45,600 bases of DNA from JAWXUK01 sp044432725 (GCA_044432725.1 JAWXUL010000022.1:1-45600); one strand, 5' to 3'; positions 17,049-25,421 are shown, counted from the stretch's first letter. Notes: generated from the letters alone by a model not told the origin. Program-made: numbers and translations.

Positions 17049-18305
17049 ATGAGTTTTTATCACATTCATGGAGGCAATCGGTTGACTGGGGAAATACAGG
17101 TACAGGGAGCCAAAAACAGTGTGTTACCTCTTTTGGCAGGGGCAATTTTAGCCAAAGGTGAGACGGTGATACACAACTGTCCTGCTCTTTCTGATGTCAG
17201 TCATACCATGGACATTCTTTCTTTGTTGGGATGTCAGGTGAAGCGAGAGGGCAGTACAGTGATTGTGGACAGTACAGCGCTGAACACTTGGGAAATTCCT
17301 TGTGAAAAGATGCAAGAGATGAGATCTTCTGTTTTGTTTTTAGGGGCTTTGTTGGGGCGATTGGGGAAGGCTCAAGTTTGTAGCCCTGGAGGATGTCAAT
17401 TAGGACCACGACCCATTGACATACATTTATCGGCATTTACTCAATTAGGTGTGTCTGTGGTACAAAGAGGGGATGACTTGACTTGTACTAGTACAGCAAT
17501 GACCCAAGGGAAAGAGATTTGTCTTTCTTTTCCCAGTGTGGGGGCGACGGAAAATATTATGTTGGCAGCCTGTGGGTTTTCTGGTGTGACCACGATTGTG
17601 GGGGCAGCCAGAGAGCCAGAAATTGTGGATTTGCAAGAATTTCTTTGTTCTATGGGGGCAAAAATTCATGGAGCAGGTACCACGGTGATTCAAATAGAAG
17701 GGGGAAGCACTCTTCGTCCCACAGAATTTACGGTGATGGGGGATCGAATTGTCGCTTGTACTTACTTATCAGCTGCTGCTGTGACAGGGGGGACCGTTTC
17801 TCTGACTGGGGTGTCTGCACAGGTGATGACCTCGGTGCTTTCCACCTTTTCCCAAATGGGGTGTTGTCTTTCTACCAGAAAATCTGCCATTACTTTGGCA
17901 ACCAGTCAGAGATTGCAAGGGATTTCGCCTTTACGCACAGCACCTTATCCAGGTTTTCCCACAGATTGCCAAGCTTTGCTTATGGCAACCCTTGCTACAT
18001 CTTGTGGTAGCACAATGTTAGAGGAAAATGTCTTTGACAGCCGTTATCATCATGTGGATGAGCTGAGACGGATGGGTGCTTCTATCGAGATTTCCAGTCG
18101 AGTTGCTTTGGTCAAAGGTGTGTCACAGCTGCAAGGTGCTACGGTACAAGGGCGAGATCTACGTGGGGCTGCTGCCTTGGTGGTAGCAAGTCTTGGGGCA
18201 AAGGGTGAAAGTCGTGTTTATGGCTTATCCCATCTGCAAAGAGGATATGAATCACTAGAAACAGATTTACGGAACATGGGCGCAGAGATTGAATTGAGAT
18301 CCTAG
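17049..18305 (+). CDS. murA: UDP-N-acetylglucosamine 1-carboxyvinyltransferase
   Basis: First committed step of peptidoglycan synthesis, transferring enolpyruvate from PEP to UDP-GlcNAc; the target of fosfomycin. 418 residues with Lys22 in GAKNSVLPLLAG and the catalytic loop Cys116 in PGGCQLGPRPID. The Cys loop is intact, so fosfomycin sensitivity through this residue would be expected. The paralogue type (MurAA or MurAB) cannot be assigned. ATG 17049 follows AGGAGG. Positioned between murG and ftsQ as in several Firmicutes. Confidence 0.97.
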   Translation: MSFYHIHGGNRLTGEIQVQGAKNSVLPLLAGAILAKGETVIHNCPALSDVSHTMDILSLLGCQVKREGSTVIVDSTALNTWEIPCEKMQEMRSSVLFLGALLGRLGKAQVCSPGGCQLGPRPIDIHLSAFTQLGVSVVQRGDDLTCTSTAMTQGKEICLSFPSVGATENIMLAACGFSGVTTIVGAAREPEIVDLQEFLCSMGAKIHGAGTTVIQIEGGSTLRPTEFTVMGDRIVACTYLSAAAVTGGTVSLTGVSAQVMTSVLSTFSQMGCCLSTRKSAITLATSQRLQGISPLRTAPYPGFPTDCQALLMATLATSCGSTMLEENVFDSRYHHVDELRRMGASIEISSRVALVKGVSQLQGATVQGRDLRGAAALVVASLGAKGESRVYGLSHLQRGYESLETDLRNMGAEIELRS

Positions 18306-18367
18306 TATTCCTGATATTGTACATTGGCAACATTTCCTATATTTTACAAAAGAAAAGAGGTGGTTAC

Positions 18368-19303
18368 TTGGCACGGCAATCTTATCGAAAAAGAAAAAGA
18401 AATACCTTACGCAGATTTTTGACAAAATTATCCTTGTTTGTTATGATGTTTTTTGCAGTCGTGATCGGAGCGACCATCTTTTTCAAGGTGGAAATGATTG
18501 TCGTGGAGGGTAACAGCCATTACACAGACGAGGAAATCATTGCTGCCACCAATATTCGCTTGGGAGAGAATTTATTTTCCATCAAACAAGATGAAATATC
18601 TAAAAACATTACTTATGTTCTTCCTTATGTCCAGTCGGTGGAGATTAAGTTACATCTGCCCACAGGGATTCGTTTGGTAGTGGAAGAGCAAAAAGGAATG
18701 GTTCAGTTGGTAACAGAAGAGGGTGTTTGGTATATGGGGGTGCAAGGAAAATTATTAGAGTATACCCCATCTTATCAAAACGCATATTCTTCTCCTAATA
18801 CAGAAAATCTTGGAGAAGAAAACTTCGAAGGAAGTTATGAGAACTTAGAATTTGTAGAAGACAGTTTTGAGAGCAATGAGAGGATTGGCATCAATGGCAT
18901 CACCTTCCTGACTTGGCAAGAAGATGTACAACAGGAATTGGAATTTGATCCAGAGGTGGAATCTTATATCAAAGTGACAGGAATCGTTCCCATTGACCCT
19001 GTAGCAGGAGAGAGTCTTGAGGTGTCAGAAGAGCAAGAAAGACAGCTATCAGCCCTTCTTGCGTTATTTCAAGAGTTGGAAAATCAAAACCTGTTCCAAA
19101 AGGTGGAACAGATTTCACTCCACCCTTATTTGTACTTAGAGTTTGAATATGATAAAAGATTTACAGTGAAATTGCCTTTTAGTGTAGATTATAATTATAA
19201 AATCCGTGCGTTGCAAGCTGCTGTTGCTGATATTGAAAGCTATGAAACAGGTGTCATGGATTTGACACAGACAGATTATGTGGTGCTTTTTACGCCAGAT
19301 TAG
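18368..19303 (+). CDS. ftsQ: Cell-division protein FtsQ/DivIB
   Basis: Bitopic septum protein. A basic cytoplasmic tail (about 1-18), one membrane segment (about 20-40), then a POTRA domain beginning VEMIVVEGNSHYTDEEI and a beta domain ending DYVVLFTPD. Between them lies an acidic low-complexity insert rich in Glu, Asn and Ser (about residues 140-175). No ATG is available. TTG 18368 is chosen because AGAGGTGG at 18356-18363 is well placed; an earlier in-frame TTG at 18317 has no ribosome binding site. It ends the dcw transcript; a strong terminator follows. Confidence 0.9.
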   Translation: MARQSYRKRKRNTLRRFLTKLSLFVMMFFAVVIGATIFFKVEMIVVEGNSHYTDEEIIAATNIRLGENLFSIKQDEISKNITYVLPYVQSVEIKLHLPTGIRLVVEEQKGMVQLVTEEGVWYMGVQGKLLEYTPSYQNAYSSPNTENLGEENFEGSYENLEFVEDSFESNERIGINGITFLTWQEDVQQELEFDPEVESYIKVTGIVPIDPVAGESLEVSEEQERQLSALLALFQELENQNLFQKVEQISLHPYLYLEFEYDKRFTVKLPFSVDYNYKIRALQAAVADIESYETGVMDLTQTDYVVLFTPD

Positions 19304-19314
19304 CAAGACAAGAC

Positions 19315-19354
19315 CATCTCCTTCCCAAAAGGGAAGGAGATGATTTTTTCTTTT
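19315..19354 (+). terminator. Intrinsic terminator after ftsQ
   Basis: A 12-bp perfect stem (CATCTCCTTCCC / GGGAAGGAGATG) with an A4 loop and the tail ATTTTTTCTTTT. It separates ftsZ transcription from the upstream dcw genes. Confidence 0.95.
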
Positions 19355-19451
19355 ACGAAAACCCAAAGATGAAATTTGAAAGAATGGGGAAGGGTTTATA
19401 GGAAAGGCAGAAATTGGTCAAAAAAATATGGAAAAAAGTTTAATTTTCTAC

Positions 19452-19480
19452 TTGACCAAAAGGGAAAAGAGGAGTACAAT
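19452..19480 (+). promoter_or_regulatory. Sigma-A promoter of ftsZ
   Basis: TTGACC at 19452-19457, 17-base spacer, TACAAT at 19475-19480, about 225 bases before the ftsZ start. The -35 is also half of an inverted repeat GGTCAA (19416-19421) / TTGACC. Confidence 0.85.
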
Positions 19481-19706
19481 AGAAAGAGCAACACTGTGAC
19501 ACAAAAAAGGATTCCTATCGCAACCTTTTGACCTGAAAGTAATCCTTGACCCTTTTTGAAAAAGACAATCTCAGACAGAATCGAGACTAAGATGGCTCTT
19601 TTTTGTTGACAGCAATAAAACATGGGAAGGCCTGCATCATTGCCATTAAAAAAGTTGAAAAGAATGATTGTGCAGTGTGACCTAGCTACATAGGAGGAAA
19701 GAAAAC
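19481..19706 (+). other. Long 5' leader of ftsZ
   Basis: About 215 transcribed bases separate the promoter from ftsZ. The stretch has further TTGACC copies, a GGATT/AATCC pairing around 19509-19545 and a T6 run near 19599. No open frame or known RNA family is recognised. Confidence 0.5.
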
Positions 19707-21146
19707 ATGAGTTTAGAGAATCATTTGGAAATGAAAGACCAAAAAGAAAAAATCGTAAAAATTCAAGTCATCGGAGTCGGTGGTGGCGGATGTAATGTGG
19801 TAAAGCGCATGGTAGACGCTGGCACAAAAGATGTGGAATTTATTGCTGTAAATACAGATTTACAAGCCTTGAATAAATCCAATGCCACCTTAAAAATACA
19901 AATTGGGAAAAAGCTGACTGAAGGAAAAGGGGCTGGTGCAGACCCTGAAAAGGGAAAGAAATCAGCTGAGGAAAATCGCCAAGAAATCGCAGAAATTTTA
20001 AGTGGAACAGATATGGTCTTTATCACAGCTGGTATGGGTGGAGGCACAGGGACAGGGGCAGCTCCTGTCATCGCTCAAATTGCCAAAGAAATGGGGATTT
20101 TGACCGTTGCTGTGGTGACGAAGCCCTTTGTCTATGAACGAGAAAAGCGTATGAAAATCGCAGAAAGAGGCATCGCAGAGCTTTATCAGCATGTGGACTC
20201 TTTGGTGGTGATTGCTAATGATAATGTGAAAAAGACTTTGCCCAAGGACAAGAAAATCTCTTTCCTTGAGGGGTTTGCCATTGTGGATAGTTTGCTCCAA
20301 TATGCTGTCACCTCTCTGACGGAATTGATTCAAATCACTGGGTATATCAACCTTGACTTTGCTGATGTCAATGCAGTGATGCGTAATGCTGGGCTGTCTC
20401 ATATGGGTTTTGGGGTTGCAACAGGAGAAAACAAAGCAGAGGAAGCAGCAAGAAAAGCAGTCGAGAGTCCATTGCTTGACGTGGGGGTCATTAGTGGCGC
20501 AAAGGGTATTATTTTGAATATCACTTGCCCAAGCGACATGGATTTTAATGATCCTGACATCATTAGTGATTATGTAAAAACCATTGCAGATCCAGATGTT
20601 AATTTCATTTTTGGTGTAGCGATAGACGAGGAATTGGTGGATGAAATCCGTGTCACAGTCATAGCAGCAGGGATTGACGAGGCGAACCCTGCTATGTTTC
20701 AACCAGAATCTATTTTAAGTCAACGGAAGGAAACTTTGCCAGAACCGTTGACCAGAGAAGAGCAACCTGCTCCTTTGGCACCAGAACCTGTCCAACGCCC
20801 TGTTCAGTCCTCTTTGCATACCTTCGACCCCATGGTGAGAACAGTGGAAAATACACCAGCACCAGAGCCTTTGCAAACAAAGGAAACCTCTTCTTTTGCG
20901 ACACAGCCCATCATGCAACCATTAAGCACAGTATCTGTAAAGGAAAGCAGTAGTACCCGAGTGCCTACCATTCCAACAGATGTGCCTGTTGTCTATGGAA
21001 TTCCACAAACAGAAAGTCCTAGAGCTGATTATGGAAGAGCAGATACAGGAAGAACAGATGTGGGAAGAACAGATCCAGGAAGAGAAAAAAGCCGTCGAGT
21101 AGAGGATTTTGTCGTTCTTGAAAGAATGTTTGATGATAAAGAATAA
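19707..21146 (+). CDS. ftsZ: Cell-division GTPase FtsZ
   Basis: Tubulin-like GTPase that forms the Z-ring. 479 residues: a short N-terminal tail, the GTPase core with the tubulin signature GMGGGTGTG at 109-117, and a long Pro/Thr/Glu-rich linker from about 325 to 460. The linker includes four tandem R-(A/T)-D-x-G units at 439-458 and ends in the conserved tip RVEDFVVLERMF. At 479 residues it is longer than most FtsZ proteins (about 350-400), all in the linker. ATG 19707 follows AGGAGG. It is transcribed alone from its own promoter and ends at a bidirectional terminator. sepF/ylm genes and spoIIGA-sigE do not follow it here. Confidence 0.98.
   Translation: MSLENHLEMKDQKEKIVKIQVIGVGGGGCNVVKRMVDAGTKDVEFIAVNTDLQALNKSNATLKIQIGKKLTEGKGAGADPEKGKKSAEENRQEIAEILSGTDMVFITAGMGGGTGTGAAPVIAQIAKEMGILTVAVVTKPFVYEREKRMKIAERGIAELYQHVDSLVVIANDNVKKTLPKDKKISFLEGFAIVDSLLQYAVTSLTELIQITGYINLDFADVNAVMRNAGLSHMGFGVATGENKAEEAARKAVESPLLDVGVISGAKGIILNITCPSDMDFNDPDIISDYVKTIADPDVNFIFGVAIDEELVDEIRVTVIAAGIDEANPAMFQPESILSQRKETLPEPLTREEQPAPLAPEPVQRPVQSSLHTFDPMVRTVENTPAPEPLQTKETSSFATQPIMQPLSTVSVKESSSTRVPTIPTDVPVVYGIPQTESPRADYGRADTGRTDVGRTDPGREKSRRVEDFVVLERMFDDKE
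21021..21080 (+). repeat. Four tandem 15-bp units in the ftsZ linker
   Basis: Units at 21021-21035, 21036-21050, 21051-21065 and 21066-21080, of the type AGAACAGATCCAGGA, encode R-(A/T)-D-(Y/T/V/P)-G four times, just before the conserved C-terminal tip of FtsZ. Confidence 0.92.
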
Positions 21147-21188
21147 AAAAAGCAGTGACTTCTGTTAAAGAGGTCACTGCTTTTTTCT
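21145..21188. terminator. Bidirectional terminator between ftsZ and the DUF2089 gene
   Basis: Stem AAAAAAGCAGTGAC pairs with GTCACTGCTTTTTT around a 13-base loop, with an A-run on the left and a T-run on the right. It can terminate ftsZ (+) and the convergent gene at 21212 (-). Confidence 0.92.
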
Positions 21189-21211
21189 AAGTTGAAATTT
21201 CAAAGGAACCT

Positions 21212-21505
21212 CTAAAAACCATTGACTTGCTTTCTGTATTGGGCAATCAGGGTTTTGGCTGTTTCCAAAGACATCTTTTCATCAGTCACAAACTGACGAA
21301 TCATATTCACATAGGGGTCTTGTTCCCCTTTTTCTTTTAGCTGTATTTTTTGAATCAGGCGATCTAGGCGAAGGCGAACAGTGGGGTATGTGACATTGTA
21401 CTGACCTGCCATTTCTTTTAAAGAGCCAGAAGCGAGGATGAATTTTTTCATAAAAAGTAGTTCTTCTTCTTCTAAATCGCCGAGCCATGGTGGGAGAGTG
21501 TGCAT
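21212..21505 (-). CDS. DUF2089 family putative DNA-binding protein
   Basis: 97 residues. The sequence LPPWLGDLEEEELLFMKKF followed by SGSLKEMAGQYNVTYPTVRL matches the DUF2089 pattern, a short helical domain with a helix-turn-helix-like 'SGSLKE...YPTVR.RLD' core thought to bind DNA. Start ATG at 21505 is chosen because AAAGGA lies about eight bases upstream; a longer in-frame extension would run back over the promoter. It has its own promoter with an inverted repeat in the spacer, consistent with autoregulation. Targets unknown. Confidence 0.85.
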   Translation of the reverse strand: MHTLPPWLGDLEEEELLFMKKFILASGSLKEMAGQYNVTYPTVRLRLDRLIQKIQLKEKGEQDPYVNMIRQFVTDEKMSLETAKTLIAQYRKQVNGF

Positions 21506-21542
21506 GATGTGATTCCTTTCTTCTTTTTGTATGATGAGAACA

Positions 21543-21571
21543 AATAAAGAGAGTAATGAATACTCTTTCAA
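21543..21571 (-). promoter_or_regulatory. Promoter of the DUF2089 gene with spacer dyad
   Basis: On the - strand: TTGAAA (21566-21571), 17-base spacer, TTTATT (21543-21548). The spacer contains the perfect dyad AGAGTA-N5-TACTCT at 21550-21566, which would block RNA polymerase if bound. The -10 is weak (4 of 6). Confidence 0.55.
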
Positions 21572-21584
21572 TTTAAAAAGCAAT

Positions 21585-21620
21585 ATAAAAAAACACAGCG
21601 ATAAAGATCACTGTGTTTTT
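21585..21620 (-). terminator. Intrinsic terminator after tRNA-Pro
   Basis: Read on the - strand: ACACAGTGAT, loop CTTT, ATCGCTGTGT with one mismatch, then a T7 run. It lies immediately 3' of the tRNA and keeps it separate from the DUF2089 gene. Confidence 0.88.
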
Positions 21621-21622
21621 GC

Positions 21623-21699
21623 TGGTCCGAGTGTTGAGATTCGAACTCAAGGCCTCTTGAACCCCATTCAAGCGCGATACCAAACTTCGCCACACCCGG
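21623..21699 (-). tRNA. tRNA-Pro (anticodon GGG)
   Basis: A 77-base cloverleaf on the - strand: acceptor CCGGGTG / CACTCGG (one G-T pair), D-stem GCGA/TCGC, anticodon stem CTTGA/TCAAG with loop ATGGGGT (anticodon GGG), T-stem TTGAG/CTCAA with loop TTCGAAT, discriminator A and encoded CCA. Confidence 0.97.
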
Positions 21700-21719
21700 A
21701 GATACTAAACAGCTTATTT

Positions 21720-21748
21720 ATAATAACACAAGAAAAATAAAAAAGCAA
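21720..21748 (-). promoter_or_regulatory. Promoter of tRNA-Pro
   Basis: On the - strand: TTGCTT (21743-21748), 17-base spacer, TATTAT (21720-21725), about 20 bases before the tRNA 5' end. The same -35 hexamer and spacing precede the tRNA-Leu gene. Confidence 0.8.
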
Positions 21749-21751
21749 GTG

Positions 21752-21786
21752 TTTTACGAAAAAAAATATTTTTTTTTTTCGTAAAA
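21752..21786. repeat. AT-rich 15-bp perfect inverted repeat between divergent promoters
   Basis: TTTTACG plus A8, a five-base centre, then T8 plus CGTAAAA. It lies between the -35 boxes of the divergent tRNA-Pro (-) and cytidylate-kinase-like (+) promoters, so neither transcript should contain it. A DNA-level role (A-tract or UP element) is more likely than a terminator. Confidence 0.8.
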
Positions 21787-21800
21787 GGCGAAAGTTATAC

Positions 21801-21829
21801 TGGAAAATTTTTTTGTTTTATGTTATACT
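21801..21829 (+). promoter_or_regulatory. Promoter with extended -10 for the cytidylate-kinase-like gene
   Basis: TGGAAA at 21801-21806, 17-base spacer, TATACT at 21824-21829 preceded by TG at 21821-21822 (extended -10). Confidence 0.75.
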
Positions 21830-21957
21830 ATATTGTGCTGTTTGAAACGATGGAAATCTATACAAACAAGCAATATTTAAAGAAAAAGAATTCTGAGATG
21901 AAGAAGGATTCAAAGTTTTCCAGAAGAAAATATTTTATCATACAAGGAGATGTTTTT

Positions 21958-22566
21958 ATGTCAAATATTATTACGATTACAAGAGAATTTGGAAGTGGTG
22001 GACGAGAAGTCGGAAAAAGAATGGCTGATATTTTAAATTTGCCTTATTATGACAAAGAAATTCTGACTAAAATTGCAGAAGAAAGTGGATTATCCCGAGA
22101 ATATGTGGAAAAGCATAGTACCAAAATAACTCATTCTTATCCTATTTCTGTGGGAAGAACCTTTGTGGCACCTCCTGTGGCTTCTCTTTCAGATACGATT
22201 TTCACCACCCAAGCAAAAATTATACGTGACCTTGCCAACGAGGGGTCTTGCATTATTGTGGGGCGTTGTGGAGATTTTTTCCTGAAAGAACAAAATCCCT
22301 TATCTATCAACATCTATGCTAGTTTAGAAGCAAGACTGAGTCGCTGTTATGAAAAGGGAAGCGATGATATAAACTTGTCAGAAAAAGAAATGCGAGCCAA
22401 AATTTTGGGTGTGGATAAACAAAGAAAAAAATATTATGAGTATTATACTGGGCAAAAATGGCATGCTGCAGAAAATTATTCGGTTTCTATTAGCACCTCT
22501 AAATTTGGCGTGAAGGAAACAGCAAATATTTTGGCAAAGCTTTACGAGGTTTCTCAGACAGAGTAA
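21958..22566 (+). CDS. Cytidylate kinase-like family protein
   Basis: 202 residues. The N-terminus MSNIITITREFGSGGREVGKR has the P-loop variant GSGGREVGK of the cytidylate-kinase-like family (often annotated cytidylate kinase-like, AAA_33/Cytidylate_kin2), common in Clostridia and distinct from true Cmk. A lid-like segment rich in Lys/Arg/Tyr (DKQRKKYYEYYTG) follows. The true substrate is unknown. ATG 21958 follows AAGGAG at 21944-21949; longer in-frame readings start inside the promoter. About 120 bases of leader precede it. trkA follows after 41 bases and may be co-transcribed. Confidence 0.87.
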   Translation: MSNIITITREFGSGGREVGKRMADILNLPYYDKEILTKIAEESGLSREYVEKHSTKITHSYPISVGRTFVAPPVASLSDTIFTTQAKIIRDLANEGSCIIVGRCGDFFLKEQNPLSINIYASLEARLSRCYEKGSDDINLSEKEMRAKILGVDKQRKKYYEYYTGQKWHAAENYSVSISTSKFGVKETANILAKLYEVSQTE

Positions 22567-22607
22567 TAAAAGAGTCCAAAGGTTTCCCCTAAAAGGAGGT
22601 ATATTTC

Positions 22608-23963
22608 ATGAAAATTATCATTGCAGGAGATGGGAAGGTGGGGGCATTATTGACCCGTCAACTTTCTGCTGAGGGCTATGATTTGACAGTCATCGACAGC
22701 AATCAAAAGGTTTTGAATCATACCGTAGAACAGCATGATGTGATGGCTGTTCATGGAAACTGTGCTTCTATGCCTGTCTTGCTCCAAGGAGGGGTGAAGG
22801 AGGCTGATTTACTGATTGCTGCGACCAGTACAGATGAGGTGAACTTGCTGTGCTGCTTGACAGCACAGGGGATCAACCCGAAACTCCATACCATAGGTCG
22901 GATACGAAATCCAGAATATTCCGACCAAATTTACACAATGCAAGATTTCTTTGCATTGTCTATGGCAGTGAATCCAGAAAAACAGGCGGCTGTGGAAGTG
23001 GAGCGTCTTTTGAAATATCCTGGTTTTTTGAAACGTGATACCTTTGCCAAAGGTCGAGTAGAAATTGTGGAGCTTCGTATTGATGAGAAAAGTAAACTTT
23101 GTAATCTATCTTTAAGTGATATGAATCAGATTGTAAAATGTCAAGTGTTGGTTTGTGCTGTATTGCGAGAAGGCGTTGCTATTATGCCAGATGGGAATTT
23201 TGTTTTGCGAGAGAAAGACCATATTTTTGTCACAGCTTCTACTCGAAATTTGACCGTTTTACTGAAAAATCTGGGGATTATCACCAGAAAAGTCCGTCGT
23301 GTTGTATTATGTGGAGGCGGACGACTGTGTGCTTATTTAGCCAAGGAACTTTGTAAAAGCGGGATTTATGTCAAAATTATAGAAAAAGACTATGACCACT
23401 GTGTAGAGCTTGCCAGCAAGATTCCAGATGCAGATATCATTCATGGGGATGCCAGTCATCATATGCTTTTAGAGGATGAAAATAATTATGATGCACTGGT
23501 CTCTCTCACCAATTTTGATGAACTGAATATGATTATTTCTCTTTATGGGAAGGAAATGGGGATTCCTCAAACCATCACAAAGCTAAGCCGAGAGGAAAAT
23601 AATTCCATGGTAGATACCCTAAGCTTGGGCAGTATTGTTTGTCCCAAAGAGCTGTGTTCGAATAATATAGTTCGCTATGTGCGGGCAATGGAGAATCAAA
23701 CAGGGGCAGCTTTGGCTGTTCACAGCATTGCAGACGGCAAGGCAGAGGCAGCAGAATTTTTGGTGAATGACACCACAAAACATTGTAATACACCCCTAAA
23801 AAACTTGAAATTAAAGAAAAATGTTTTGATTTCCTGTATTACTCATGGGGCGAAAATTGAAATTCCCAATGGGGATTCTGTGTTTGTCCCTGGGGATTCT
23901 ATTGTTCTTGTGACCAACGGGGGGAATGTCATTCATCAACTGAATGAGATTTTTAGTGATTGA
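22608..23963 (+). CDS. trkA: Trk potassium uptake regulatory subunit TrkA
   Basis: Cytoplasmic gating subunit of the Trk/Ktr potassium channel. 451 residues forming two RCK modules, each an NAD-binding RCK_N followed by RCK_C. The first Rossmann loop reads GDGKVGALLT (GxGxxG). The second reads GGGRLCAYL, with the last glycine replaced, as is common in the second half. ATG 22608 follows AAAGGAGG. It is directly followed by trkH nine bases later, giving a complete two-gene potassium system. Confidence 0.95.
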   Translation: MKIIIAGDGKVGALLTRQLSAEGYDLTVIDSNQKVLNHTVEQHDVMAVHGNCASMPVLLQGGVKEADLLIAATSTDEVNLLCCLTAQGINPKLHTIGRIRNPEYSDQIYTMQDFFALSMAVNPEKQAAVEVERLLKYPGFLKRDTFAKGRVEIVELRIDEKSKLCNLSLSDMNQIVKCQVLVCAVLREGVAIMPDGNFVLREKDHIFVTASTRNLTVLLKNLGIITRKVRRVVLCGGGRLCAYLAKELCKSGIYVKIIEKDYDHCVELASKIPDADIIHGDASHHMLLEDENNYDALVSLTNFDELNMIISLYGKEMGIPQTITKLSREENNSMVDTLSLGSIVCPKELCSNNIVRYVRAMENQTGAALAVHSIADGKAEAAEFLVNDTTKHCNTPLKNLKLKKNVLISCITHGAKIEIPNGDSVFVPGDSIVLVTNGGNVIHQLNEIFSD

Positions 23964-23972
23964 GGATAAGCT

Positions 23973-25421
23973 ATGAATTATAAAATGATAGGCAAATTTA
24001 TTGCCCAAATTCTTTTGGTAGAAGCAGCGTTTATGTTGCCTGCTTTGTTCATTAGCTTTTTAGACAAAGAGGGGCAAGGGATTTTTGCTTTTATGGTCAC
24101 TCTTTTTGTTATTTTGTTGGTGGTTTTGTGTCTGCACTTCCTTTGTCGTGGTGCAAGCAAAGGCTTTCATGCCAAAGAAGGTTTGGTTTGTGTGGGGACC
24201 AGTTGGATTGTCATGGGCTTGTTAGGGTGTTTACCATTTTATTTATCCAAAGAAATCCCCAGCTATGTGGACAGTTTTTTTGAAATTGTCTCTGGTTTTA
24301 CCACAACAGGAGCCTCTATTTTAACTGATATCGAAGGGCTGAGCCGTGGGATGCTTTATTGGCGAAGTTTCAGCCACTGGTTGGGTGGCATGGGGGTGCT
24401 TGTTTTTTTGCTTGCTCTTATGCCTGTCAGCGGAAGAAATGATGGTTTTGCCATGCACATTTTACGAGCAGAAAGCCCAGGACCCAATGTGGGCAAATTG
24501 GTACCACGGATTCGTCATACTGCAATGATTTTGTATCTGATGTATATTTTATTGACAGTGTTGAATGTGATTTTTCTTTTGCTTGGGAACTTGCCCTTTT
24601 TTGATGCGATTTGCACAGCCTTTGGCACAGCAGGTACAGGGGGATTTGCCATCAAAAATGATAGTTTGGCTGGATATAGTCCCTATATTCAATGGGTCAC
24701 GACGATTTTTATGTTGTTATTTGGAGTGAATTTTTCTTGTTACTATCTTTTATTCTTGGGGCATTTTGTATCAGTGTTCAAAGATGAGGAAATGCGTCTT
24801 TATTGTGGTATTGTTTTGGGGAGTATTGGGCTGATTACCTTGAATTTGTGGGGGTCTTTCACAAATTTAGAGGAAACTTTGCGTCATGTAGCCTTTCAGG
24901 TAGGGAGTATTATGACCACCACAGGCTATGCCACCACAGATTTTGATTTGTGGCCTAGTTTTTCCAAAGGCATTTTGTTTGCTTTGATGTTGGTAGGTGC
25001 CTGTGCAGGTAGCACAGGGGGAGGTTTTAAATGTGGGCGGTTGCTTCTCATCTTTAAAATTTTACGACGTAATATCAACCAAGTGTTGAATCCAAGCAAG
25101 ATCCAAGTGATCAAGGTGAATGGTCAAGTGATTGACGAGAAAATTCTGTCCCATACAAATGCCTATCTCTCTGCTTATGTGGTGATTATGGTGACAAGTT
25201 TTTTGGTGATTTCCTTAGATGGTTTTTCTGTTTTGACGAATCTTTCTGCAGTGGTTGCCTGTTTTAATAACATAGGACCAGGATTTGAAGGTGTGGGAGC
25301 CACTTGTAATTATGCAGATTTTAGCGTCTTTTCCAAGTTGGTGCTGATTTTAAATATGTTGGCAGGACGTTTGGAAATTTTTCCGATTTTAGCATTGTTT
25401 TCAAGAGATACTTGGAAGTAG
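23973..25421 (+). CDS. trkH: Trk potassium transporter TrkH
   Basis: Membrane pore subunit of the potassium uptake system that TrkA gates. 482 residues with about ten to twelve hydrophobic segments and repeated selectivity-filter-type P-loops: GFTTTGASI, GTAGTGGF, TTTGYATTDFD and the last near NIGPGFEGVG. ATG 23973 is nine bases after trkA. A terminator follows at 25475. Confidence 0.96.
   Translation: MNYKMIGKFIAQILLVEAAFMLPALFISFLDKEGQGIFAFMVTLFVILLVVLCLHFLCRGASKGFHAKEGLVCVGTSWIVMGLLGCLPFYLSKEIPSYVDSFFEIVSGFTTTGASILTDIEGLSRGMLYWRSFSHWLGGMGVLVFLLALMPVSGRNDGFAMHILRAESPGPNVGKLVPRIRHTAMILYLMYILLTVLNVIFLLLGNLPFFDAICTAFGTAGTGGFAIKNDSLAGYSPYIQWVTTIFMLLFGVNFSCYYLLFLGHFVSVFKDEEMRLYCGIVLGSIGLITLNLWGSFTNLEETLRHVAFQVGSIMTTTGYATTDFDLWPSFSKGILFALMLVGACAGSTGGGFKCGRLLLIFKILRRNINQVLNPSKIQVIKVNGQVIDEKILSHTNAYLSAYVVIMVTSFLVISLDGFSVLTNLSAVVACFNNIGPGFEGVGATCNYADFSVFSKLVLILNMLAGRLEIFPILALFSRDTWK

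Noticed and set aside
19998..20702. 234-codon - strand open frame inside ftsZ
   Set aside because: Antisense shadow of the FtsZ core, with Cys/His-rich composition typical of shadows and no ribosome binding site.
21531..21740. 69-codon + strand open frame across tRNA-Pro
   Set aside because: It runs antisense through the tRNA and its terminator.
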